Of a DNA stretch of 64,000 nucleotides, positions 1 to 11,349 are shown piece by piece; position 1 is the first letter of the stretch, and each line of letters begins with the position of its first letter. The stretch spans positions 5,036,001 to 5,100,000 of the forward strand of contig JBBPUQ010000004.1 in NCBI GenBank assembly GCA_038501195.1. The letters run 5' to 3'. Made by a program: the position numbers and the translations under genes. Source of the stretch: Nemania diffusa (taxonomy: Eukaryota; Ascomycota; Sordariomycetes; Xylariales; Xylariaceae). The notes beneath the pieces were generated by a model. It was not told the DNA's origin. It was given only the letters and a program-made list of their open reading frames with translations, and did not search any database.

Positions 1-499
1 GCAGAGGCTCCTTGCCACCAGGAGCCTTGGGAAGAACCTCCTGGCATTCAGGAATGGTCTTGCCACGGAAGCGGATACCCTCCTCGGAGTCGAGGACAGA
101 GCCCTCCCACACGAGCGACTTGATGCCTCGTGCACCACCGTAGACCTGGTCGAGGGTGACCTTGTCGATGACCTTGGAGCCATGCTCTCTGCGTGGGCGG
201 TAAGCATGATATCAACAACCGTATAGCATGGAGAGTATGGGAAGCCTACTTTCTTAATGTCTTAATCTCGTCAATCTTCTCGGGGAGTAGCTCGGCGAAG
301 CGCTCCTTGAGGGTCTAAGTAGGCAAGGAGTCAGCCACTTCGGACTTCGGCGGAAAAAGAGTTGGCTCCGGATAGGGCATACCTGAGTCTTGGCCGAGTA
401 GCATCGCGCAGCGTTGAAGGCAGTAGTGCGCGACGCAAAGCCGGGAGCTCTGAGAGAGCTTCGTAGAGCGGAAGAGCCCAGACGAAGTGTAGAAGCCAT
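1..499 (-). CDS. cit-1: Citrate synthase, mitochondrial (5' part; continues off the left edge)
   Basis: Condenses acetyl-CoA with oxaloacetate in the mitochondrial matrix, the first step of the TCA cycle. Only the first three exons are in the window: 499-383, 314-250 and 188-1, joined by GT-AG introns (phases 0 and 2). The protein starts [15 protein letters not shown], an Arg/Ser/Ala-rich, acid-free mitochondrial presequence, and runs into the characteristic early segment of fungal citrate synthase ([15 protein letters not shown], then [19 protein letters not shown] and the TIPECQE stretch). The catalytic His/Asp residues lie beyond the edge. The start is the first ATG and fits family N-termini. 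It is divergent from the Seb1-like gene, with about 2 kb between. Identity rests on recognised family sequence; the main alternative, the peroxisomal/methylcitrate paralogue, usually has a different leader. Confidence 0.93.
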
Positions 500-2470
500 G
501 ATGCAATAGGGAAAGGGAAGGAAACGATGCGAGGCTGTGGACTAACAAGACTTCAGTAGGATTGGCGAATGAGGCGCACAGAGGATGGAAAGGAAGGAGG
601 AAAAAAATACATCGTAGAAATAGCTCAAGGACGATTTAGTAGAGGCGGTAGGAGTCGGAGACGATGGAGAAGCATTCAGCCAATAGGAACCCCGGCCCTT
701 GCTCGGACTTGAGGATGCCACTGTACAGATCTGTACAGTACCTCTCTACTGTACATCATACCGAGCGTTACCCATGTACCTTACCTACACTACTGCACAG
801 CAGTACCTGCTGTATTACTTTGAGGCCAAAGCTTTTCAATTGTTCGTCATATTGACGTCAAAGGTATTACGTTTTCCAGTTGTGACAGCACTTGAACAGT
901 AGTTAATCAACTAAGAAATAGGATATATATATACTTACCATGGAAGAGAAAATGAAATAAATCACATGAGGAGTGCTTCGTAAGTGTACCTATGCATCAA
1001 CACTAGACTATAGGCACCTAATGTAGTCCTGTCGGCGCAATTATCCTGACGGGTAAATTGGATAGGAACTCAGCCAAGCCTTTTAAATAAAGAGGTAGGC
1101 AGTAGGTACTCAGTACTCAGTACTTAACCATATGCTACCTTTTGGAAAAGTAAGTCAAGTGAAGTTCTAACATGTGGTACCTAACAATATATTATTATAT
1201 GTAGAGCTTTACAGCAAATACTCTGTAAGCAAGCCCTAAAGTTGTTAACCGACCTTTATTATATAGGTACTTATGAAAGGGGAAAGGGCTAAAAATATGT
1301 GAAAGTGGGAGGAGAAGCCTACTATGCTTTTAAGATAAGTTAATGAACTATCAGAATCATACCTATAAACAGCAGTGAAAAGAAAGTGAATCTTTCCTCT
1401 GTATGTAGTACTGCGAGGTAGGTAATTTTTAGGCTTCAAGCACAACCAACTAAAAGCTACCTACCTTAGGAGGTGCCGAGCGCCTACCTAACAGACCCAT
1501 GATTACTAAGTACAGTAGGTAGGTACTCTAGTCTAGGTAGGTGGCTTAGTAGCACAAGCCAGTCCCAGATGTTGGGTGGGTGCTGTGCAGCAACCTTGGG
1601 AACTGCCGCTATTCTAGCTCCACATTAAAATTCTCTGCAGCGCAGCACAGAAGCGAGGCAGCTCCCCTCATCTTCCCATTTTCTACAATCACCGGTCGCT
1701 TTCCCTATCTAGCGATCCTCCATCCATCCCATCCATCATCCTTCCATCCTATTATTCTCATCAGTAACAACAATCGCCACCGCGAGACGACGAGCACCAC
1801 TATAACAGCCATTGTTGCCGTATTCACGACCGACCGACCCAATCCAATACGTTGCGACACAGACGTAGGGAGATATTTAGCTTAGCATCGCTAGGCGCCG
1901 TACTGCTGCTTGTTCACCCTCTCCATCATTCCCTTTCATTCATCTCAGTGCACTGTGTCTTCAAAGACAGCACCCGCCGGCCATCCCCATTCAAAACAAT
2001 CTCCCCGCGGCAAGTCTTTGCTTGCTTCGACTTGGCCAGCGGGTTCAGTAGTCAATCATCCGCCGTCACCATTACTATCATCGTCATCACCAGCACTGGT
2101 TCCTTGTGGGTCTACTGTTGTTGAATATTCTATCTAGCACGCGCTCTTCTGTTCGTATCCGCAGCTTTCATTGCTCGTGAGACCACTCTACGAGTGATCC
2201 TTGAGTCTGCGCGCGCAACCATTTCTGCGACAACCACCACTTCGCGGTAGATTTGACCTTGCAGACTGTAACAACTCTCTACTAAGTGTCCTCGTACATT
2301 TCATATTTAGTAGTCACCAGCGTGCTAGAACTTTCTGCTCGTCTCGGTGATAGCCAACCGTCAACTGAGCGAGCACTGTTCCTCTGCAAATCTTGCGATA
2401 CTACTATTCTTGTCTAGCTGCGTATATTTCCCCTCGTCGCCAGTAGTCAAGAGATAGTTGGAGAGCCACC
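500..2470. promoter_or_regulatory. Divergent intergenic region with a pyrimidine-rich leader upstream of the Seb1-like gene
   Basis: No coding region is supported here. The left part (500-900) is the citrate synthase promoter and 5' UTR. From 900 to 1545 the sequence is AT-leaning, with several copies of a TAGGTAGG/CCTACCTA tetranucleotide motif. From about 1650 to 2455 the plus strand is strongly C/T-rich, as in the long leaders of many filamentous fungal housekeeping genes. This suggests a long 5' UTR for the gene starting at 2471. Small open frames within it lack coding character. Confidence 0.5.
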
Positions 2471-5087
2471 ATGTCGTCGGCAGTAGCAGAATTAGAGGCT
2501 GGCTTGAATGCCATGCAGAATCTGAAGCCTCCCGGAGTCTCTGGATCTCGTATCACCACACTAACTGCCCTCTGCGTGAACAACGTCCAGGTAAGAAAAC
2601 ACGTTGGATCCTGCGCGCAATGCCGCTTTTACCTCTGCTAACTAGAACCTCGTGATGTAGTCCGAGTCTGTACTGATTCAGAAAATCTACACTCACTTCA
2701 AAAAAGCCCCGGCAACCCACAAACTGGGAGTACTCTATGTCGTAGATTCCGTAACTCGCAAATGGGTCGATCAAGCGAAACAGCATGGCCAGCCTATCAA
2801 TAGCTCTGCGCAGGATGGAACATACGCTGCTGGCGTCCATAGAGTAACAGAGCTGCTTCCAGTCTTGATGAATGACATAATTCAGAATGCCCCTGGAGAA
2901 CAAAAGGTACGCTCTATCTAAATCGCATACTCATATCCCGTACACAGTAATCTTGGCGCTGTGCCACCGATCAACCAAGCAGGCTTTTGGGACCGCCAGA
3001 CCAATAGCCATTGATTTTATACTAGTGGAGGCTTGCAATACGTATCATCGATGATCTGAAGATGCATTGACCTAACCCATGCGAGTAGGACAAGATTAAG
3101 AAACTCGTTGATATCTGGGAGAAGGGCCAAACATTTCCCATGTCCATGATTGAGTCGTTCAAGCAGAAGCTCAATGCCCCACCCGCCTCTCAAAGTAGGT
3201 CTTCCAATTCCTGTTGAAATGATTTCAGACATCTAGTGCCTCGTGCATTTCCACCCGTTCTTGTATCTGATTTGTATTTCAATACTATAGACGAGTCGAC
3301 GACGCCCGTGGGTAGTCCCCCTCCTAGCGCCGGCCTACCAGGTTTGTCCGAGTCGAAGGCACTTACTACTGAAGCTCCGAATGCGATTATGGAAGCGCTG
3401 GCAAATATTGCTCGGCAAAATATCACGGCTCCCCCAGCGAGTATCTCTGTTCCTGCAGCAGCTAGCCCCTTTAATATACCACCGACACAGCTCGGCGCTG
3501 TAGTGCAGCAGCCTGCATTGCAAACAACACAGAGCCAAACGTCGACTCCGGCTCCAGCTCCCTTCCCGGCCGCGGTACCCCCTGTAAATGTCTCTGCCTT
3601 GCAATACCCGTATGTCCCGCAGGCCCAGGCCCAGGCTTCTATTCAGAGCCAGCCTTTTGTGCCTCCGGTGACTTCAAGTAATCAAGCTCCCGGGTACCCT
3701 GGCATCGTTGCTGGTGCACTACCGACGGCCACGGCTGGTGGCGTAGACCCTAACGTTCAGCAACAAGTAATGTTGATCAAACTGCTGGCGGATCAGGGCG
3801 TCCCTGTGGATAAAATACCATTGATTATAGCAGGAATACAAAATGGTGGCGGCGCTGGTGCTCCTGCTGTTGCACCGTCTGTCCCACACTCTATGCCTCC
3901 ACAAGCTCAGGTTCAACCAGGCCAACAGCCATATGGTAGTTCATGGGGTCAAGACAATTTCCGACCAGACGAGTCACGTGATCGTAGCTTCAATCAAGTG
4001 AGATCGCCTGCTAGATATCATGATAGGTCAAGGTCCCGGTCCCCTTCCCGTCAGTGGGATCAACGTGGTCGTGATTACGGCGGGTACGGACCGAACTCGC
4101 CGGGTAGTGGACGTATAGACGACCGCGATAGACGCGGCAGAGGGTCAGAATACCGTCAACGTAGCCCACCTGGCCGTCGTGGCCATAGCCCAACACCACC
4201 CCAGGACTTCCCTCGTCCTGGTCCGAAATGGGTCGAAATTGACAGAAACCTACCGCAGGGACACATCAAGGGTATGTGACTGTTAGAAAAATTTGGATGG
4301 CATGCTTGCTAACAATTCCTTAGTGTTGAGCAGAACTCTCTTTGTTGGAGGTGTGACGTAAGTAACCCCCTTCCTGAAACCTTTTCAGCTGATTGTCTTA
4401 CTTAAGCACCACAGGTGTTCCGAGGCCGAGCTCCGGTCGGTCTTCGGTCGTCATGGCCAAGTACAAACCTGCATTGTTAACAAAGATAAGCGCCATGCAT
4501 TTGTAAAGATGGTCACCCGAAGGGATGCTGTTCACGCTAAAGAAGCTATGGAAAGTGGTAGTTTTAGAGTAAGTTGGCGCTTGTCTACGTCAAATCGCGT
4601 GGTTTGGCTAATATCTTTATAGACACGATGGGGAGTCGGATTTGGTCCGCGTGACTGCAGCGATTACCAAACCGGCATCAGTATTATCCCTATATCAAAA
4701 TTAACGGAAGCCGACAGAAAATGGATGTTGACTGCTGAGTTTGGTGGCAGTGGAGGCAGACAAATTGAGCCAGGTCTAGTTGTTGAGGAGCCTGATATTG
4801 AGATTGGCGCCGGCGTATCTTCAAAGGCTATTAGTCGACGTATGCAAACAGATAAAGGCGGTAGGCATGGCCCAAAATCCAGTCGGGGTGGCGACGAGGA
4901 CGACTTTGGTCGTTGGCGGGGCAAAAGAGACTCACGCCATGAAAACGGGCCGCCCAATGACCAACCCCAGAGTCAGCCTGATTTTACCCAGTTCCCCTTT
5001 GGCATAGGAACTAGCGCCAACGGGATGCCAGTCTTCCCACCTGGTTTTTCTTTCCCGGCACCAGATCAGTATAACGGAACTGGGTAG
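2471..5087 (+). CDS. seb1: Seb1/Nrd1-type CID-RRM transcription termination factor
   Basis: Predicted nuclear protein that reads the RNA polymerase II C-terminal domain and nascent RNA to drive 3'-end formation and termination (family: S. pombe Seb1, yeast Nrd1, animal SCAF4/8). Seven exons: 2471-2590, 2661-2906, 3089-3194, 3291-4271, 4324-4357, 4415-4568, 4623-5087, giving 701 aa. Residues 1 to about 150 form the CTD-interacting domain (THFKKAPATHKLGVLYVVDS is typical). Then follow a Pro/Ala/Gln-rich linker, an Arg/Ser-rich stretch at about 390-460, and an RRM with RNP2 (LFVGGV, 490-495) and RNP1 (KRHAFVKM, 521-528), followed by the Seb1-type region with WGVGFGPRDC. The start ATG follows GCCACC, a good fungal context. 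The tail is Gly/Arg and Pro-rich. It converges on the WD40 gene. Confident as to family; the symbol follows S. pombe. Confidence 0.9.
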
Positions 5088-6028
5088 GATCTCAGAACGT
5101 AACAAACACAGGAATTGGTTTTCTGGTGGCAGAGCCCATGTTTGTGCATAGATGCATTTTATTGCATTAGGTTTGGCAGCACTAGTTCCTTGTATGGTTG
5201 CATGGTCCGGCGTTAGAGGGGTTGCATTGCGTCAGCTCTTGGGTTGGTCTTTTCATGTACATGAGTTATGGATGTTGTTTGAGGCCGGGCACTATATAAT
5301 GAGTGGATAGGCCTGCCTAAATAGGATGCTTGGGAAAGTGTTTAATACACGCGCTTCCTTCCACTGTTTATATTTAAATAGTTTTCAGGGTTACCAGTGG
5401 CTGAAAGCTAATGACCATTAATGCTGAGACTTTATATCTTGTAAGAATGATGACATTACATGCAGTGAATAGCTTCGATTAAACTGTTCAGCGAAGTTGT
5501 TAATAAGCTAGAGGAGACGACCTACCCTGAAAACCCGGGTAGTTATTTACAAGATGATTTACACTTTACTATAACTATTATATTTAAGTAATCTATTCAA
5601 ATACAAAAACATGAAGTAAAATAGAAATAGTTATAATATGCCACGAGTTAAAAAACTTAGCTTTGAGAAATCGGCGAAATACAACGACGGTGTATAAGCG
5701 AACTGTGCAAGTAACTAAGAGAGAAGCTCATGAGTTAAAGAGGAATAAATTTAAATCGATTTGATCTTTTTTTGCAAGTTAGATGCTAATATAGCTTTAG
5801 TTAAGAGTTCTAAGCTACCTAGTCATGGCATTATGCTACTAAAAGCTTATACCTAACGTGCCGTAAAAGTAGGTACGTGTTGTGCATAAGTAACATGAAC
5901 ATCTGAAGCATGAGACTTTTTTTAGCCCAAGCTTTAACTCTTTCCCCATGCTTTCCATGGTAAAAGAAACATGATTCCTTTAGCCCGCGTATATGGACTA
6001 GGTCAGCTGTTTCCTCGCCTAGTTACCA
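5088..6028. other. Convergent intergenic region, no gene seen
   Basis: Lies between the stop codons of the Seb1-like gene and the WD40 gene and should hold both 3' UTRs. It becomes AT-rich from about 5530 to 5800. No open frame with coding character and no RNA gene was recognised. Confidence 0.5.
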
Positions 6029-9000
6029 TCACTTATCACTCATGCTCACATCCTGATCTTTCTCATCATCACTATCTAAAATGCTAGTCTCGTAGTCTAG
6101 CTCAATAAGGCTATCATCTAGCTCAGCCTTTTCTTTCTTTAGCTCTACCCAAGTAGCGAAATCGAAGGCATCTTGATAATCAGAGCTCTGATCACTGTCG
6201 CCATCGTCATCCGACTGTTCCTTTGGCTGATAAGTATACCAATCTTCGTGTTGACCATTGGTATATACTAAATCGTTGTCCTTTTGACTTGGTTGCCGTG
6301 GCAACCAAGTCCTATAGACTCCTCTTTGACGATTCAATTTTTGGGAGCTCTGTTGCCTGCTTTGAAATGTAGGTAGTAAAGGCTCATGTGGGTCTTCGTT
6401 GACGTGTGCATCACTTCGAAATAGGCCGGTTCCCGCGTAGTTTACACCTTGAATAGCGCCTATTGTAGGGTTTGGATGCATCATAAGCTGAGCAGTATTG
6501 AGATATTCCTTAGCACTCTTTTGGCCGGGCCCAGTATCGGTGAAGAGTTCTGGGGGAGGTAGTTCTGGATGAGGTAGAAACGGGCGTGGTTTACGAATAG
6601 CGCGATGGCTGCCGCCAGTTGTCTGTACCTTTGAGAATTCTGCTGAATCATGGGCCGGGTTCGGTAGGTCTTCATCTTCGGGATCCTCCAATTTTAGCAG
6701 GTAAACTCGCCCACTCCCATCTCCGATGACCAACCTAGTGAAGTCTGGAGAAAATGCCCCAAAGGTAATAGGAGCTGCAGCTTCAATGAGATCTTTAACT
6801 AAGACACCATCATGGCGAATGTTCCAGACTTTAACTACGCCGTCAGAAGACCCGGTATAAAGTCGGTCAGCAGTGGTCGCCCATGCCATGAATTTAACCC
6901 CGACGTCCTCCTGCTCTCGGTCCCCTAACAGTTCCTCGACAGGATCTAGAATCGTGTTAGTCAGGAATTATCGAATGAACGGCTAAGCTTACCGCCGTGT
7001 TCTAAGACACATATTGGCAAATCGGCCCCTGCTGTATCCCATACATAAACTTTGCCGTCAGTGCAGCTAGCCGCTATATATGAATAGAGAAGACTGTTAG
7101 GCCTATCCTTGCGTTAGTCGTGAAGAGTTATAGAGAATAAGGGAATATACATTATGGATAGCTCATTGATGTCAATAGCGGCACAATCTAGGCTCTTGAT
7201 GGCACCGTACTGGCCTGTCTCCTGGTTTGGTTCGAAAATTCGAACTTGCGTCCGGGGAGACTGATCTGTTCTCTCTAGAACCTGAGAGGCGGAAGTCGCA
7301 GCGGCGAAACTATCGCGCGAGGGGTGCCACACCACTTCGAAGACGTTTTGCGTTTTGGCGCTGTTTACTTTGACTTGGGTTTTAGTGACAGTATTCCAAA
7401 GGCAAAGCTCACCAGTATTACGCTTATCTTCGGGTATCTCGTGGTCTTCTCCCTTTGGACTCCTGGGAGAATAACCAATAAGCAAAAGATGGTTCACGTT
7501 TGGGGCTAGACCCCATCGGATTGCCGCTGGATAATATGCCCATTTCTCAGAAGGCACATAGTCCTCGTCGTGTACCCTTGTACAGGAGTAGGAGTCATAT
7601 CGACTACCAGATATATTAGACCAATCTAGATGATAAACTCGAACTGCCTCGGTTGGTACGTCAGCAGCTGTTGCCACAGTACCCGTGCTATTTTTTGACG
7701 TAACCACAAAATTGACGTGTCCACCATGCTGCCAAGTTCCCAGACTAGTCAATGACCTATCTTTGAGCTTCCAGACCTTCACAGTCTTATCAAAGCTAGA
7801 CGTAAAAGCTAGATCAAGAGATGGGTCGTAGTCCGACGAGACAACGGACGTAAAGAGCCATGGGTCCTGGCTTGCAACCATCGAATCTAGGGCGTTATCT
7901 CCACTAGGCACGACTGGGCGGATGATTCGGTGATCTGGATATGCTTGTAGAGTCCTCGTTACCGCAGAGCCTAGCAGGAGGTTTCCAGGCTTGTTGTACT
8001 GCTGGTTATGGGAATCAGAATGAGTCGTTGTGCCACAAACAAAGTCGGTGTTTGAAAGCCAGCTAATAGTCATGATATCGCCGGCACAATTTGTCCACTC
8101 TACTTGTGGTTCAAGATAGTCCTCCCGATTACTCTTGGCAGTTGTGATGAAATTTTGGTATGTTCGACTTGCCCCTAGTCGATTCCCGATTATTTCCCTC
8201 AACAACAATAGTGCCGGTAACTTATTCGCTCGGCTGGTTTCGCTTTGGGAGAGCGAGTTGCTCCGTTCGAGAAATAGGGATCTCGATATGGTGTTAACCT
8301 TTTTCGAATATAAGTCGTTTAAGAAGTTTGTAACATCACCAGAAGAGCGTTTTGTGAGTGAGAATGGAGGGGAATCATAGCCAACATATCCCTTGGCATG
8401 GATATCAGCCAAGCTAGCTCTGATATTAGGGACCTTCTTAAGAACATTGCGGAGGTCTCGGAGGATTGATCTTTGCCCATCCACAACTGGCCTCCCATAC
8501 AAGTGCCTAGCCACGTATCGGAGGTAGTGAATTTCGGCGTCATTGAAATCGACATGGAAAACCTGAGAGGGAGAAGAGTTTTGGGATTTGAGAGGTACAG
8601 AGGCCTTCGCAACGCCTGATGCGATCTGCTGCCGCATTAGTGCCGATGCGTATGGATGCAAGGGTATGCCGAACGAATGAAGCTGTTTATTAGTTTTGGA
8701 CACCGAATGGTATGATTTTCCCGATTGCCATTGACTCGCTTTGGCCCTAGTACGTAGTTGCTGGGGAGATATAGGGGGTCTTTCTTTCTTTAGTAGCAGA
8801 TGATGAGGGGGATGATGTGGGGGGGTGCGTATGTGGGATTGCGGTACTGGTGGTATTGCTGGCTCAGGATCAGGATCACCATCGTCGTCATCCTCAATCT
8901 CATCTTCGTTGGCCCCCCCTTCTCCCTCTCCCTCTCCTTCTTCCTCCTCGCTACTGTGTGCGTCCTCGTCCTCGTCATCTTCCTCGTCCTCATCCTCGTC

Positions 9001-9878
9001 ATCTTCCTCGTCCTCGTCATCGTCTTCATCATCGCCCCCGTTGCCGTCCCCACCACTGCTCTCATCTTCCTCTTCATCACTATCGCTATCGGCATCTCTC
9101 TCTATGGAAGGCAGGACTGTGGGAGCCGTTACGGTAGAAATAATGCCGGCAGTGGCGGTAGTAGTAGTAGCAGTAGTAGTAGTAGCAGTAATAGTAGTAG
9201 CAGTAGTAGTAGTAGCAGTAGTAGGCGGGGAAGTAGGAGTTGAGTTCTGGGAGTTACGACGGTAATCCTAGGCATCAATGGTGATTAGTATAGCACTTGT
9301 TCCATCCACCATTTCTCCTAGAAAACACATACCTGATTAGATGAAAGCTCGGTGACAAGCCTGTGAACACCAGCTGCTATGGTCAGCTCTACTGACGAAG
9401 ACAGGCGTCCCTCTCCTTTGTTGAAGCTTTCTTGGAACTTCTTATCGACGATTGTCCTGATAACCTTGGCACCAAGCTTGTCCAAGTCGTAGATATCCGA
9501 GGACAGCTTCGCGGTTGCGCGTTCTATGTGAGGGAAGACCTGCTCCTCCAGGCACCTTCCGAGGATGACTGTAACATCCTCACGGCTTTTTCCAGATACG
9601 CTAGGCTCTCGGACCGGCTCCTCTGTTCGCGGTCGCTTCACCGGACGGAGATGGTCGTCTGCGTCCTGTAGAGGCCGATTAATCGAGGGAGACGCGGTGG
9701 AGGGATGGGGGAAGATATGGGGCTGTGCTAGTTGGAAGGCGCTGTGGCTGGGCGCTGCACCACCGGGAGTAGGACGTGCTAAGTGAAGTGCGTAGGCTAT
9801 TCGACCACCAGACAATTTCGCAGCAACTGTATCATCTCCAGTGAGGTCAATAATATCGTGTGCTGCTTTGCGCGCCAT
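6029..9878 (-). CDS. Large WD40-repeat protein with Thr/Ala and acidic tracts; possible Raf1/DIM-9-type heterochromatin factor
   Basis: Four exons: 9878-9333, 9267-7151, 7066-6993, 6945-6029, giving 1217 aa. What looks like two genes is one open frame: exon 2 runs without a stop from the acidic tract through a seven-base G run (minus strand) into the WD40 part. Residues 1-182 have a short DLTGDD stretch near the N-terminus and a basic PVKRPR segment. Residues about 195-222 are a Thr/Ala repeat (ACT/GCT microsatellite), about 240-318 are almost all Asp/Glu, and about 480 to 1060 carry degenerate WD repeats (FDKTVKVWKLKD, CTDGKVYVWD, SDGVVKVWN). The C-terminus is acidic again. The third intron-exon junction (acceptor before 7066) is the least certain. 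The layout recalls fungal proteins annotated as Rik1-associated factor 1 (N. crassa DIM-9), a CUL4-DDB1 complex subunit directing H3K9 methylation. That assignment is from memory and tentative; a WD40 protein of unknown role is the safe call. Confidence 0.8.
8880..9232 (-). repeat. Coding microsatellites: acidic (GAG/GAC/GAT) tract and ACT/GCT tract
   Basis: Within exon 2 of the WD40 gene. At about 9129-9225 the minus strand repeats ACT with interspersed GCT codons, coding a run of Thr with regular Ala. At about 8885-9080 it is a mixed Glu/Asp codon run. On the plus strand these give long spurious Ser/Val/Arg-rich frames that are not genes. Confidence 0.85.
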
Positions 9879-11349
9879 AATGGCATTGGAGGATTAAAAA
9901 AGTGTAATAAGTTTAAGTTACGCCGACAGCCAGCCGTAGTACAACGCTAAACGAGAAAAACAAAGTGGGGGGTTAAATTAAATTGCATTAAAATATTTTA
10001 AGTTTAAAATTGAACCATATTTACAAGTTATATAGTAAAATAACATGTTATAATAAATTTTATATATATTTAAATAAAAAATTATTTAAATAATAATTAT
10101 TATAATTATTAAATAGATTATATTTAAAATAAATAAATATAAAATACTTTATTAATTATTATACTTTTAATGTTTTATAATTAGCAGTTATAGTACTGTT
10201 TTTCCTTTTATAACGCGGCTATTATGCCATTTTCGACATTTTGAGCTAAGCTCATGAATTAGGTAGCTATTACCTACTTAAATACTGTAACATCTTTGCA
10301 TCTATTAATTTACAGCTGTTTTAGAAGACTATTTAGTAGGCCAGGTTTTAGTCATTTGTCTAGGAAGGTACATATTTAAACAGCAACTACCTTACAGCTG
10401 TGCTGCTGTGCTAGAACTTACCTACCTAGCTACAGCTTGTACATGTGTCTGCGCCTGCAAGTAGGTAGGCACTTAGGCACAACGCACGCTAGCATATCTA
10501 CCTACATATGTAGGTACATAGCACATATTGAACAAAAGTACCCAGAGACCCGATTTCTTTCTTTTTTTCTGTTCATTACTTCTATAAAAATAAAATTTTC
10601 CGCTTAATTTTTGCTGTAGTTTTAATTTAAAAGCTATAATATAACGTGATAAATAATGTTTATATAATAAAAGTAACACAAGTAATAAGTCTGCTAATGA
10701 ACTAGACTTTAGCTAAGGAAAATAGAGAAGGAACGAGGTTGATTTAATCAACAATAGGTAGGTTCACCTAGCTGCTGTTCCTTTTGCTTGTGCCCTTTCC
10801 TTATATAATTATACCTTTATACTTGTTATAAAACAGCGTGGTACCTGCCGTTGTCGAAAGGATTGTCCCAGCCACGTACCTACCTAGGTAGGCACCTAAC
10901 ATGAGGACTTTTTCAGCTCTTATCACCTTCAGGTGGTTGGCTTATCAAGTGCCTAGGTGGCTTCGCAAGCCAGTGAGTGGCTCTGCGGTTGCGACCGCGA
11001 CCAGCTTTTTCTTATTCCAGGCCTACGATTACTGTACCACCTCTAACAAGGCTGTTTTTTTATCAAAAATGAGCTGTAGGTGTAGCTAGAGCAGCTTAAT
11101 ATAACAATTCATATAACTAGCGTAATAGCGTAAATTTACTGCGAATTTAATGACTTTACTCTATTATTTATCGTAATATTTCTTAATGTAAGCAGATATT
11201 CGCCGAGTATAGCTGTTAGTAGATGATACACAAAAGAGTAGCCAATGAGACTTCTAGTGACATGTATAGTATAGTATTAATACTAGTGGTACGATGCCTA
11301 CACCGTTATACTACATTAACGGGGATTCTATCTGCTCTGAGCCCGCTTT
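9879..11349. other. Intergenic region with an AT-rich patch
   Basis: Between the WD40 gene start and the acyl-CoA synthetase stop. Positions about 9965-10190 are nearly pure A/T, resembling in miniature the RIP-degraded block further right, and may be a relic repeat. From 10250 to 10900 there are several CCTACCTA/TAGGTAGG motifs. No gene is supported. Confidence 0.45.

Noticed and set aside
8800..9265. Long plus-strand frames rich in Ser, Val or Arg
   Set aside because: They are shadows of the Thr/Ala and Asp/Glu codon repeats of the minus-strand WD40 gene; their composition is a by-product of the repeats.
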